A stretch of 30,732 nucleotides of DNA from CAZUAQ01 sp964618455. Its GTDB lineage: Bacteria; Planctomycetota; Phycisphaerae; UBA1845; PWPN01. Below the pieces are notes generated by a model, which did not search any database, had not been told where the DNA came from, and was given only the letters and a program-made list of their open reading frames with translations. Where the stretch lies: contig CAZUAQ010000059.1 of the NCBI GenBank assembly GCA_964618455.1, positions 1-30,732 on the forward strand, written 5' to 3'. This document shows, piece by piece, positions 16,935 through 24,865 of this stretch; the stretch's first letter is position 1; each line of letters begins with the position of its first letter. The translations under genes were made by a program, and so were the position numbers.

Positions 16935-17233
16935 GGCGTCATAAGTCGTTGCGTTGGTAATGCTTACACGCGACGGCGCGAAGACGGAGATGTCAGCCTG
17001 ACGGCAGAACGAGGGTCGCGTCGCGATCGCGGCGTCAGCTTCACGCGGCCTTGTGAGATTTCTCGAGACGATTGGGCGGGGCGGCCGGGCGCGGTGGCGG
17101 CCCGAAGCTTGCAGAGACAGTTGGCCGCGACTTATACTCACCGGTCAGGCGCGTACAAGGTCACACCTGCCGGGCGCGAGCTGAACACCGTGCCGACGAG
17201 TAGTACTTCGTTCCCGCAAGGAGATTCTCCGAG
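16935..17233. other. non-coding spacer after xylB holding the mini-protein promoter
   Basis: 299 bases without a believable gene. It holds the promoter at 17109-17138 and otherwise GC-rich sequence with a CGCGATCGCG palindrome near 17025; no clear terminator for xylB was found. Confidence 0.6.
17109..17138 (+). promoter_or_regulatory. sigma-70-type promoter of the small exported protein cluster
   Basis: TTGCAG, an 18-base spacer, then TATACT. The predicted start near 17145 leaves an untranslated leader of about 89 bases before the ATG at 17234. Confidence 0.6.
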
Positions 17234-17551
17234 ATGAAACGGTCACGCATGCGTTGGTGGACGTTGGTGGCGACGGTTCTGGGTGGAGCCACGGTCTTTC
17301 AATCGGTCGGTTTTACGGCGACCGAGGGGCTGGACTTCAGCTGCAACCGCTTCGTGTCGAACGGCGTGTTGAGCACGACGAACTTCTGTTTCCTGCTCGA
17401 TTGCGAGAACGGGTTCCTCGGCGGCCTGGTGGATCCGTGCAACGATCCGTCCCAGGGCGGCGTCCTGCTGGATTGCGAGGGCGGTGTCGGTGGTACGGGT
17501 ACCTCCGGGACGGACGACACCGACGATACGACCGACACGACGACCAACTAG
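17234..17551 (+). CDS. small exported Cys-containing protein with Gly/Thr/Asp tail
   Basis: 105 residues, unknown function. N-terminus MKRSRMRWWTLVATVLGGATVF is a signal peptide or anchor; the mature part has five cysteines (C37, C52, C57, C69, C81) and then a low-complexity tail of Gly, Thr, Asp and Asn from about 83. The segment DPCNDPSQGGVLLDCEGG resembles NPCGTILDCDP in the next gene, so the two are probably paralogues. AAGGAG lies 10 bases before the ATG. It is the first of three small exported proteins in a row between xylB and rplU. I do not recognise a named family. Confidence 0.75.
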   Translation: MKRSRMRWWTLVATVLGGATVFQSVGFTATEGLDFSCNRFVSNGVLSTTNFCFLLDCENGFLGGLVDPCNDPSQGGVLLDCEGGVGGTGTSGTDDTDDTTDTTTN

Positions 17552-17653
17552 CGGCGACGGGACAGGGAACGTGCGTGGCCCGGGCGAACGAGATGTGATG
17601 TACGTTGTGGTGCATGCTCCGCTGGAGACCGAACGTAGAGAGAGGTCAGTTCA

Positions 17654-18049
17654 ATGAAGCGCTGGAACGGCAAGTGGAATCGGTTGTTTTTTGCCCTGTC
17701 GACGCTGGGTGTGGGCATGACGCAGTTGAACGGCTGCGGCTTGGGCTCGATCGCCTCGGATCTGGCGGGAAGTGTCAATCCGTGCGGGACGATTCTGGAT
17801 TGCGATCCGGCGGAGTTCGATCTGCTGTTCCGCGAGAACGAGTACCCGGATTTCGACCGTTGCCCGATTTCCGTCTTCCCGCAGGATTGTGAAGGCTTCC
17901 CCTTCAATCAGGGTGGTGGTGGCGGCGGCGGTAATGGTGCGAACAACAACAATAACAACACGAATACCAATACGAACACCAACACGACGAATACGACCAA
18001 CACCACGACGAACACCGTCACCAATCCGTTCTTCGGTTTCGGAACGTAA
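17654..18049 (+). CDS. small predicted lipoprotein with poly-Gly and Asn/Thr-repeat tail
   Basis: 131 residues, unknown function. The signal peptide MKRWNGKWNRLFFALSTLGVG ends in a QLNGC lipobox (Cys28), so it is probably lipid-anchored. The mature part has four more cysteines (C44, C50, C70, C79), then seven glycines and a roughly 28-residue Asn/Thr run with an NT/NTT rhythm. Codons within the run vary (aac/aat, acg/acc), so it is a protein-level repeat rather than a slippage tract. GAGAGAGG lies 8 bases before the ATG. It shares the NPC...LDC motif with the gene 102 bases upstream. Confidence 0.75.
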   Translation: MKRWNGKWNRLFFALSTLGVGMTQLNGCGLGSIASDLAGSVNPCGTILDCDPAEFDLLFRENEYPDFDRCPISVFPQDCEGFPFNQGGGGGGGNGANNNNNNTNTNTNTNTTNTTNTTTNTVTNPFFGFGT

Positions 18050-18268
18050 CCCGTCGGGTCGCCTGTATACGGGAGCAGCGCCGGCCGCGCGCGGCACGCC
18101 ATCCCCTAATGCTGGACAGACGGGCGGACTGGGGCTACCGTTGGGACTTGGTGATTCCGGCATGAAATCGGCATCACCGTTGGCCGGAAGGGCCGTGGGT
18201 TGGCATTCTCGTCCGGCGACCCTGTCCGAGCGGTCAGGATCACTTCGAACATTCTTGGGAGACAGACG

Positions 18269-18427
18269 ATGAAATCGACCTCGTGGCGTAAAGCATTACT
18301 CGTACTCGCAAGCGGCGGCATGGTGTTCGGCGCGTCCGGATCGTGCAATCCGCTGGCGTCGGACCTTCTCGTCCTGATCGTGCAGCAGGTCGTGCTGAGC
18401 TTCCTCTCCGGGGCGTTTGCCACCTGA
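18269..18427 (+). CDS. very small exported protein or lipoprotein (52 aa)
   Basis: 52 residues: MKSTSWRKALLVLASGGMVFG then ASGSCNPLA, a probable signal peptide ending at Cys26 in a weak lipobox, followed by a hydrophobic helix (SDLLVLIVQQVVLSFLSGAF). GGGAG lies 7 bases before this ATG, whereas the in-frame upstream ATG at 18200 has no such site. Function is unknown; it follows two similar small exported proteins. The short size makes the call less certain. Confidence 0.6.
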   Translation: MKSTSWRKALLVLASGGMVFGASGSCNPLASDLLVLIVQQVVLSFLSGAFAT

Positions 18428-18449
18428 CGGATAGGATCCTCACCGGCTG

Positions 18450-18478
18450 TTGACTCCGGCCCGGATTTTCGTGATAAT
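18450..18478 (+). promoter_or_regulatory. strong promoter of rplU
   Basis: TTGACT, a 17-base spacer, then GATAAT: near-consensus. The predicted start near 18485 gives an untranslated leader of about 82 bases, long enough to hold a ribosomal-protein leader structure, though none could be assigned. Confidence 0.75.
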
Positions 18479-18566
18479 GCGGGGCTTCGATCGTCGCGGT
18501 CGGGTGTGCCTCTCCGGCCTGCCCCCGCATCGATGGACATGGGACGACCCCCGGGAGATCAGGAAC

Positions 18567-18881
18567 GTGTACGCGATTATTCAGGATGGTGGACGACAGT
18601 ACAAAGTGGCCCAGGGCGACACGATCTACGTGGACGTCCGCGAGCTGGGTGAGAACCAGACGACGCTGGAGTTCGGCGAGGTGTTGGCGCTGGGTGAGGG
18701 CGAATCCGCCCGGATCGGCCAGCCGCTCGTGGAGGGCGCCAAGGTCGTGGCCACCATTCAGCGCGAGATGAAAGGCGAAAAGATCGACGTCGTGAAGTTC
18801 AAGCGGCGCAAGAACTACCGCCGCAAGGCCGGTCATCGCCAGAAGCATCTTCAGGTCACGATCAACGAGATCGTCGGTTAA
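18567..18881 (+). CDS. rplU: 50S ribosomal protein L21
   Basis: Component of the large ribosomal subunit, binding 23S rRNA. The 104-residue length is standard. Signatures: the start YAIIQDGGRQYKVAQGD, the central EVLALGEGESARIGQPLVEGAKVVA, and the C-terminal KFKRRKNYRRKAGHRQKHLQVTI. The start is GTG at 18567 with GGAG about 9 bases upstream; the longer upstream open frame is leader. It has its own promoter and terminator. In most bacteria rpmA (L27) follows directly; here it does not. Confidence 0.97.
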   Translation: MYAIIQDGGRQYKVAQGDTIYVDVRELGENQTTLEFGEVLALGEGESARIGQPLVEGAKVVATIQREMKGEKIDVVKFKRRKNYRRKAGHRQKHLQVTINEIVG

Positions 18882-18935
18882 GCGACACACCCCCGTCGTC
18901 AGGCATGATGAGCGGTCAGGCAGGATGAATTGATG

Positions 18936-18970
18936 TTCCCCCCATGCGCGCCTGGTGGGGGGAATTTTCT
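18936..18970 (+). terminator. intrinsic terminator of rplU
   Basis: TTCCCCCCA and TGGGGGGAA form a 9-bp stem around an 11-base loop, followed by TTTTCT. It lies 54 bases after the rplU stop. Confidence 0.88.
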
Positions 18971-19053
18971 TGCGCTGAAGGCAACGGGCTTGTCGGTCTC
19001 CCTGTCGGTCCGCTACGCTGGCACTCCCGGATCACTTCACAAGGACCGCTCGC

Positions 19054-19422
19054 ATGATTGTTCGCGATGTCAAGATGTTCGTGCCCGCCAAGGATTTCAG
19101 CGTCTCCCTGGCGTACTACCGGGATCTCGGGTGCATCCTGAACTGGGAGCACAAGGGCGGCATGGCGGAGCTGGAACTGGGCGGCGTGCGCTTCCTGCTC
19201 CAGAACTTTTACGTCAAGCCCTGGGCGGAAAACTTCGTCATCCATCTGAACGTCGACAATGCCGATTCCTGGAACAAGCATGTCCAGAGCATGGTGGACA
19301 GCGGCAGGTATCCGGGCATTCGGGTGAAGTCGCCGAAGGATGAGCCGTGGGGCGAACGCGTCTGCTACGCCTGGGATCCCTCGGGCGTGCTGCTTCAGTT
19401 CGCACAGCGCTTCACGGCCTGA
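19054..19422 (+). CDS. VOC/glyoxalase-superfamily protein
   Basis: A 122-residue single-domain protein with the paired beta-alpha-beta-beta-beta pattern of the vicinal oxygen chelate fold: DVKMFVPAKDFSVSLAYYRDLG at the start, an ELGGVRFLLQNF strand, and the closing WGERVCYAWDPSGVLLQFAQ. Such proteins may be metal-dependent lyases, dioxygenases or resistance proteins; the metal ligands are not complete enough here to choose. AAGGA lies 8 bases before the ATG. It converges on pyrE with only 18 bases between the stops. Confidence 0.85.
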   Translation: MIVRDVKMFVPAKDFSVSLAYYRDLGCILNWEHKGGMAELELGGVRFLLQNFYVKPWAENFVIHLNVDNADSWNKHVQSMVDSGRYPGIRVKSPKDEPWGERVCYAWDPSGVLLQFAQRFTA

Positions 19423-19440
19423 TCTCTGGAAGCCGCTCCG

Positions 19441-19965
19441 CTATTCGTCGATACCCAGGTCCGCCTTGGTGACGAGTGCATCGAACGCGAATCCGGCCCC
19501 TTCGATGTTCTCGCGGGCGCCTTCCTGGCGATCAATGACCGCCACGATCTTTTCGACGGTCGCGCCGGCCTCGGTGAGCGTCCTGGCCGCCTCGAGGACC
19601 TGCCCGCCCGTCGTCGCCACGTCTTCAACCAGAAGGATCGTGTCTCCGGCCTCCAGTTTGCCCTCGTACATCTTGCGTGTGCCGTAATCCTTTTTCGCGT
19701 TGCGGACGATCAGAAACGGCAGCCCGCTGGCCATGGAGGCCGACGCCGCCAGGGCCACGCCACCGAGTTCCGCGCCGGCGATCCGACGCGTCTTCGGGCC
19801 GGCGTGCGCGGCAAAGCGGTGCCCCAGCTCCTGCAGGATGGCCGGTTCGGATTCGAAGAGGTACTTGTCCAGGTAGTACTTGCTCTTGCGTCCCGAGCGA
19901 AGCGTGAATTCTCCGCGCAACAGCGCCGCGGCGGAGATGGCGTCGATGAGTTCCCGATCAGTCAT
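19441..19965 (-). CDS. pyrE: orotate phosphoribosyltransferase
   Basis: Makes orotidine 5'-phosphate from orotate and PRPP, the fifth step of UMP synthesis; cytoplasmic. The 174-residue protein has the PRPP loop ILLVEDVATTGGQ (110-122), the FTLRSGRKSKYYLDKY strand that contacts orotate (20-35), IAGAELGGVALA (62-73) and the flexible-loop segment RNAKKDYGTRK (88-98). It is the short (about 170-180 residue) archaeal/planctomycete-like form. The ATG at 19965 has GGAGG 7 bases upstream; that site is paired in a hairpin with the end of the preceding glycosyltransferase gene, 33 bases away, which suggests coupled translation. Confidence 0.94.
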   Translation of the reverse strand: MTDRELIDAISAAALLRGEFTLRSGRKSKYYLDKYLFESEPAILQELGHRFAAHAGPKTRRIAGAELGGVALAASASMASGLPFLIVRNAKKDYGTRKMYEGKLEAGDTILLVEDVATTGGQVLEAARTLTEAGATVEKIVAVIDRQEGARENIEGAGFAFDALVTKADLGIDE

Positions 19966-19970
19966 GCGGC

Positions 19971-20000
19971 AGCCTCCTTCGTGATTCATGAGCGGAGGCT
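19971..20000 (-). promoter_or_regulatory. hairpin hiding the pyrE ribosome binding site
   Basis: On the minus strand AGCCTCC (including the stop codon of the glycosyltransferase gene) pairs perfectly with GGAGGCT, which is the pyrE Shine-Dalgarno; the loop is 16 bases. Ribosomes finishing the upstream gene would open it. Confidence 0.5.
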
Positions 20001-21153
20001 ACTTTACCATGTTCTCGCGCAGTTGGGCCAGCGAATAGAACGTGTCGCGCCAGGTGACGCCACCGTTGCGGAGGGTGATGACGGTCGAGCGAAGGAACGT
20101 GTAGGCCAGGATCAGGGCGGCGACGGGGTAGCACATCGCCGGGAGAGTGCGGAGGCGCGCTCTCCATGCCGCCCCCACCATCACGCATACACTCACACCG
20201 ATCATGCAGAGAAAGGGCAATCGCACGGGACCGGTGATGGCGAGCACGATCGGCAGCCAGGGCAACACGATCAAGCCCAGCACGCCGGAGACGACGTACA
20301 ACAGGTTGTACCGTGCCCCGGCGAAGCCGTTCTTCTCGAGTCCGCGGATCATGCCGGAGACCCCGGTTTGCCATTTGACGTATACGTCTTCCATGCCGCC
20401 GAGAAAATCCGCACGGCGACCGGCCCGCTTGAACAGCTTGCCCATCATGACGTCGTCCGCCACTTCCATCCGCAGCGGTTCGTGTCCGCCCAGGGATTCG
20501 TAGGCATGACGGCGCACCATGTTGAACGCGCCCACGCCGCCGTGAGCGAATTTCAACCACGGGATGTGTGTCCAGACGCACTTTGTGACCGTGGTGTACA
20601 GCACCATGAAGTAGTTGAACAACATCTGTTCGCCGAAGGTCTCGGCGCCACCATCGACTCCGATCGAAAAGTGATCGAGCCGCTCGCGTTCCATGTGCGC
20701 GACCGCGCGTTGCAGCGTCTGCGGTTTCATGCGCACGTCGCCATCGGTGAACAGGATGTAATCGCCGCGAGCCAGGCGCGCCCCCCGGTCATTGGCATGG
20801 TTCTTTCCCAGCCAGCCGTCGGGCAGCGAATCCACATGGATCACGCGGCATCTCGAATCTTCGGCGGCCACGCGATCCATGATCGCGCCGGTCGCGTCCT
20901 GGGAGCGATCGTTCACGGCAATGACTTCCAACGCGGGATAATCCTGATCGAGAAACGAGCGTAGTGCGGCTTCCACGTGCGGCCCTTCATTGCGCGCGGG
21001 GACGATGACGGAGACGAGGGGAGAATGTGTTGCTTCGTCGGGCGCGTCGAGGACCACGTCGCGGAGGCGGCGGGGGAACAGAATTCCATGGATGACCGGT
21101 GAGAGCATCACGACCTGGCATGCCAGCAATCCCCAGCCGAACCAATCCATCAT
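19999..21153 (-). CDS. membrane glycosyltransferase family 2 (HpnB/CrtQ-like)
   Basis: A 384-residue GT2 enzyme. Seen: an N-terminal TM helix (about 4-25), the GT-A opening SPLVSVIVPARNEGPHVEAAL, the LPDGWLGKNHA motif typical of hopanoid- and carotenoid-linked GT2 members, the metal-binding DGD at about 137-139 in ILFTDGDVRM, an EVADDVMMG acidic motif, VKWQTG, and two or three C-terminal TM helices. In known relatives these transfer sugars to isoprenoid lipids (HpnB, CrtQ); the acceptor here is not known. I prefer the ATG at 21153 (GGAG 8 bases upstream) over the GTG three codons earlier. Probably co-transcribed with pyrE. Confidence 0.85.
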   Translation of the reverse strand: MMDWFGWGLLACQVVMLSPVIHGILFPRRLRDVVLDAPDEATHSPLVSVIVPARNEGPHVEAALRSFLDQDYPALEVIAVNDRSQDATGAIMDRVAAEDSRCRVIHVDSLPDGWLGKNHANDRGARLARGDYILFTDGDVRMKPQTLQRAVAHMERERLDHFSIGVDGGAETFGEQMLFNYFMVLYTTVTKCVWTHIPWLKFAHGGVGAFNMVRRHAYESLGGHEPLRMEVADDVMMGKLFKRAGRRADFLGGMEDVYVKWQTGVSGMIRGLEKNGFAGARYNLLYVVSGVLGLIVLPWLPIVLAITGPVRLPFLCMIGVSVCVMVGAAWRARLRTLPAMCYPVAALILAYTFLRSTVITLRNGGVTWRDTFYSLAQLRENMVK

Positions 21154-21417
21154 GGCATTCACTCCAGAGTCGTCATCCGGGCACCGCCGCGAGCCGGGGC
21201 ATCCCCAATTCCAGCGATACGATCATATGCATCCCGTTCATGAACGGCGATGCAAGGAATGGGGAAAGCGTGCCAGCGGTTCGTCATCGGCCCCGGAGGC
21301 ATGCTAAAATGACCTTGCTGAAATCGTATGCAGGATGATTGCCTGTGACGGGCTCGAGGCCTGTTCATTCCTGATCACGCGTAGGTGTGAGCCGAAGGCT
21401 GACCGGAAAGTCGATAC

Positions 21418-22215
21418 GTGAAAACCAACTCGACAACGGAACCTGTTCTCTGGGACGAATCGCGCATGGCTTCGCCGCATCATCAGGCGGACAAGTCGCA
21501 TCGCGTGCAGCGCATGTTCGACGCCATCGCGCCGACTTACGAGTTGATCAATCGCCTGGCGACCGGCGGGCGGGACGCGGCGTGGCGGCGGGAGATGGTG
21601 CGTCTGGCGGAGGTGAAACCCGGCGACGTGCTGCTCGATGTGGCCTGCGGGACGGGCGATGTGGCCCGAGCGTTTGCCGAGTCTCCGGTTCCACCGGCCC
21701 GAACGATCGGACTGGATTTCTCCGAGTGCATGCTTCAGCACGCGGCGGAGCGTCCCGTCGATTCGGTGTCGTACTGGCGTGGCGATGGGTTGCGACTCCC
21801 GGTATCCGACGGCGCCGTGTCGATCGTGACCTGCGCCTTCGGCATACGCAACTTTCAGGACTTGCATGCGGGCTTGCGTGAGATGCACCGGGTTCTGTGT
21901 CCCGGCGGACGGGCGATCCTCCTGGAAATCTCAGTGCCGTCGAACGGATTGCTGCGCGGGATGTACCTCGCGTACTTCAAAACATTGATGCCGATCGTGG
22001 CGACGTGGATCAGTCGTGACCGGACCGGCGCTTATCGCTATTTGCCGCATTCAGTGGTAAGCTTCCAGGGACGTAAAGAACTGTGTCAGAGCCTGCGGCG
22101 CGCCGGTTTTGCAGACGTGACGTCGCATTCGCGCACATTCGGCGCCGTTCACCTCTACCGGGCGGTCAAGTCCGATGGATCGCATTCAGAGAACGGGCAC
22201 CGGCCAACGGAGTGA
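21418..22215 (+). CDS. ubiE: UbiE/MenG-type quinone C-methyltransferase
   Basis: SAM-dependent methyltransferase for the last step of menaquinone (or a C-methylation step of ubiquinone) synthesis. In 265 residues it has RVQRMFDAIAPTYELINRL (the family opening), motif I LLDVACGTGDVA (72-83), GLDFSECML, the diagnostic TCAFGIRNF, HRVLCPGGRAILLEIS and YRYLPHSVVSF near the end. The start is GTG at 21418 with GGAAAG about 8 bases upstream; a later ATG at 21466 is possible. The C-terminal tail is polar. It is followed after one base by a membrane protein gene and then ubiX, so a quinone-related operon is likely. Menaquinone is the usual quinone in planctomycetes, hence menG may be the better name. 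Confidence 0.93.
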   Translation: MKTNSTTEPVLWDESRMASPHHQADKSHRVQRMFDAIAPTYELINRLATGGRDAAWRREMVRLAEVKPGDVLLDVACGTGDVARAFAESPVPPARTIGLDFSECMLQHAAERPVDSVSYWRGDGLRLPVSDGAVSIVTCAFGIRNFQDLHAGLREMHRVLCPGGRAILLEISVPSNGLLRGMYLAYFKTLMPIVATWISRDRTGAYRYLPHSVVSFQGRKELCQSLRRAGFADVTSHSRTFGAVHLYRAVKSDGSHSENGHRPTE

Positions 22216-22216
22216 G

Positions 22217-24136
22217 ATGGGCGTGAAAGTCTCCCAATCGATGGAAGAGACGCTGAGGCTTCCCCGGCAAGGGCTCAAGCGTGCGGTGCAGACCGCCCAG
22301 CCTGCGGCGGGCGGGGCTGCCACGGAGGAATTTCGTCCGCAGGATGTGTGGGACTGGACCGCCGGCAAGTACCGTACCCGCTCGGTCATCCTGCTGGTTA
22401 TCAATATTCTTCTTTTTGCGGGCCTGGCCTGTTTCACCTACTGGTTGCGCACGGGCCGTTTCTTCGCGTTCGCTTCCGACCAGTATGGTCACGAGTTGAT
22501 GCGGGCTCTCAACCCGGCGCAGGAAGATCAGGCCACACTCATCGATTTTCTGACCTCGGCGATTCCCGTAGCGCAGGTGCCCCTGATGATGCTGATCGTC
22601 GGGCTGCTTCTGGCGTCGTTGACGGCGATTCCGATCCTGGTGTCGATGCTCTATCGCTTTCCGACGTCACTCATTTTCGCCGCCATCATCGGTTTCGTGG
22701 CGGTGATGCCCTCGCTCGCCATGTTCGTGACGGCCAGTTGCCTCATCGCCCGTCTGAAGATCATTCGTTTCTCGTTCCGGTTCGCGACCGCGCTGATCGC
22801 GTTGCTGCCCTGCGTACTGTACTACGTGATCGCCACGCGCAATCCCGTCGAGCCGATCTCCGATCTGCCTCCGGTGGAATTGGCGCGGCTGTATGTGCCT
22901 TGGGTCATCGCGCTGATCTGCGCGTGCATGGAAATGGGGATCGTTCTCGTCATCGCGCGGCTGGTCAACTATCGTCCCGGTGCCATCGCTCCTTTGCTGG
23001 CGGTGATGTTCATCTTTCCCGTCGTGCTCTTCGAGACACAGGTCGGCCGCGACGAACTTTACTACCGCCTGCTCGAGAAACGCTACGGTCCCGGTTCGAC
23101 GACGCACTTTCTCGACAACCTCAGCGTCCGTGAGGCGGTCGAGCGTCTCGGCGCGGATCAGTACCAGAAGCTCCAGAGCGCCGGGACGTCCATGTCGCCC
23201 GAGCAGGTCCAGGAACTGGTCCGACTCAAGCTGATTCTCACCTGCGACATCTTCGAGGATGAGAAAGCCGAAGCGATCCATGCGTGTCGCGCCTTCCGCG
23301 AGAGCTTCCCCAGCAGCCCGCACATTCCCAACGCGCTTTATCTCGAGGGACGGGCCTGGGATCTAAGGGTGGACCGCCAACTCTTCCGCCGAAACCTGAT
23401 CGTGCGGTACTACGAAGACTTCCCACACCCGGGGTCGGAACCGATCTGGCAGACGCTGCACGACGAACACACGCTCGCCCCGCCCGCGGCGGAGGCCACC
23501 TACCGCCTGTCCAAGCTGAAGGCACGCGGCGGCCAGGTTGATCTTGCCATCCGGCTGCTGGACGAACTCATCGCCAACGCCGAAGCGAAACGCTACAAGA
23601 CCGAGGACCGTTCGGGCCGGTCCATCAGCGCCATCTGGGCGCGGAGCCCGCGTTCGGAGAACCTCGACGTGCGCCCCTCGGCGGTGCTGATCCGCGCGCG
23701 TCGCCTCCGCGAACTGCTCGCCAGGAATCGTGACCCGCACCAGGACGACCTGGCCCTGGTGGATCTGCTTCGCTGCGATCCGCACCATCCGCGTTTTGAG
23801 AGCAACATCCGCCGAATGCTGGAGCAGATTCCCACGCGCTATCCGATGACGCGCCTGCAAGACAATCTCCGCGTGTTGCTGCTCGTTGCCGATTCGGATG
23901 TCAGTCCGGTGCAGCGCATCCGGGAGTGGGAAAACCTGATCGACGAGTTGAAGCAGGATCCCGAGAGCGATGCCTTGGCCCGCGCCCGCTTCGAGTTGGC
24001 GCGGACCTACGAGGAAAACGGCTTGTCCGAGGAAGCCTCCACCACCTATGAATTACTGATTGACGCGCACCCCGAGTCCGCGTGGGCGGAATCGGCGCGG
24101 AGCCGTCTGGCGGCCATGGGCGTGGGCGACGTCTGA
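22217..24136 (+). CDS. six-TM protein with C-terminal helical-repeat (TPR-like) domain
   Basis: A 639-residue protein, function unknown. After about 50 polar residues come six hydrophobic segments (about 55-77, 120-143, 150-178, 190-207, 228-250, 256-274), then a soluble helical region to the end. The last part looks like TPR or BamD/YbgF-like repeats: ACRAFRESFPSSPHIPNALY, and LARTYEENGLSEEASTTYEL followed by HPESAWAESARSRLAAMG. CGGAG precedes the ATG at 22217 by 4 bases, one base after the ubiE stop, so it is translated with ubiE. A scaffold for a membrane complex is possible. I do not recognise a family. Confidence 0.75.
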   Translation: MGVKVSQSMEETLRLPRQGLKRAVQTAQPAAGGAATEEFRPQDVWDWTAGKYRTRSVILLVINILLFAGLACFTYWLRTGRFFAFASDQYGHELMRALNPAQEDQATLIDFLTSAIPVAQVPLMMLIVGLLLASLTAIPILVSMLYRFPTSLIFAAIIGFVAVMPSLAMFVTASCLIARLKIIRFSFRFATALIALLPCVLYYVIATRNPVEPISDLPPVELARLYVPWVIALICACMEMGIVLVIARLVNYRPGAIAPLLAVMFIFPVVLFETQVGRDELYYRLLEKRYGPGSTTHFLDNLSVREAVERLGADQYQKLQSAGTSMSPEQVQELVRLKLILTCDIFEDEKAEAIHACRAFRESFPSSPHIPNALYLEGRAWDLRVDRQLFRRNLIVRYYEDFPHPGSEPIWQTLHDEHTLAPPAAEATYRLSKLKARGGQVDLAIRLLDELIANAEAKRYKTEDRSGRSISAIWARSPRSENLDVRPSAVLIRARRLRELLARNRDPHQDDLALVDLLRCDPHHPRFESNIRRMLEQIPTRYPMTRLQDNLRVLLLVADSDVSPVQRIREWENLIDELKQDPESDALARARFELARTYEENGLSEEASTTYELLIDAHPESAWAESARSRLAAMGVGDV

Positions 24137-24180
24137 GCCGCCGGTGCCGCCTTTGCTCGCCCCCCGGGTAAGGTGTTCGC

Positions 24181-24819
24181 GTGCCCTCCCAGAATTCCAC
24201 CAAAGAGATCGTCGTCGCAGTGACCGGCGCCAGCGGCGGACCCTACGCCGTGCGTTTGATCGATTGCCTCGAATCCGGCGGAGCGAATGTCCACCTCATC
24301 GCATCACCGATGGGGCGGAAGCTCCTGGCGGACGAGTGCGATATCGAGACGCTCGATACGGAGTCGTTGCTGGGCAGGGCCTCGGATCGGCTGCGGATCT
24401 ACAACTACCGCGATGTCGGCTGCCGGCTGGCGAGCGGCTCGACCACGACGCACGGGATGGTCATCTGCCCGTGCAGCAGTAACACGCTAGGCGCGGTGGC
24501 GTCCGGTCTGGGGGACAACCTCATCGCCCGCTCAGCCCAGGTCACGATCAAGGAGGCCCGGCGGCTGATTCTTCTGCACCGCGAGATGCCGCTCTCGGCC
24601 ATCGACCTGGAGAACATGCTGAAGCTCAACCGCGCGGGGGCGATCATCTGTGAAGCCTCGCCCGGGTTCTACATGCGACCGCAATCGGTCCAGGATCTCG
24701 TGGATTTCGTGGTCGGCCGCATTCTCGATCTGCTCGACGTGCCCCACACGCTGAACACCGAGTGGACCGGCGTCACGCCCAAGCCGGAAGAACCCGACCC
24801 CGCCGCGTTCCGGTCGTAA
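24181..24819 (+). CDS. ubiX: flavin prenyltransferase UbiX
   Basis: Makes prenylated FMN from FMN and dimethylallyl phosphate, the cofactor of UbiD-type decarboxylases. The 212-residue protein shows VVAVTGASGGPYAVRL (FMN loop), VICPCSSNTLGAVASGLGDNLIARSAQV, REMPLSAIDLENMLKL and GAIICEASPGFYMRPQSVQDLVDFVVGR, all UbiX signatures. The start is GTG with AAGG 7 bases upstream. It follows ubiE and the six-TM protein on the same strand with a 44-base gap, consistent with quinone synthesis. No ubiD gene is in the window. Confidence 0.95.
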   Translation: MPSQNSTKEIVVAVTGASGGPYAVRLIDCLESGGANVHLIASPMGRKLLADECDIETLDTESLLGRASDRLRIYNYRDVGCRLASGSTTTHGMVICPCSSNTLGAVASGLGDNLIARSAQVTIKEARRLILLHREMPLSAIDLENMLKLNRAGAIICEASPGFYMRPQSVQDLVDFVVGRILDLLDVPHTLNTEWTGVTPKPEEPDPAAFRS

Positions 24820-24865
24820 GAAGCGATCTATGCGTTTGTGAATTGGGGGAGTGGTTACGACAACC

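Noticed and set aside
17908..18102. Minus-strand frame with a run of Val/Leu/Phe and poly-Pro resembling a membrane peptide
   Set aside because: It is the complement of the Asn/Thr and Gly repeat of the lipoprotein gene; the hydrophobic run is a by-product.
18485..18566. Known L21 leader RNA or riboswitch in the rplU leader
   Set aside because: I could not find a convincing conserved fold by eye.
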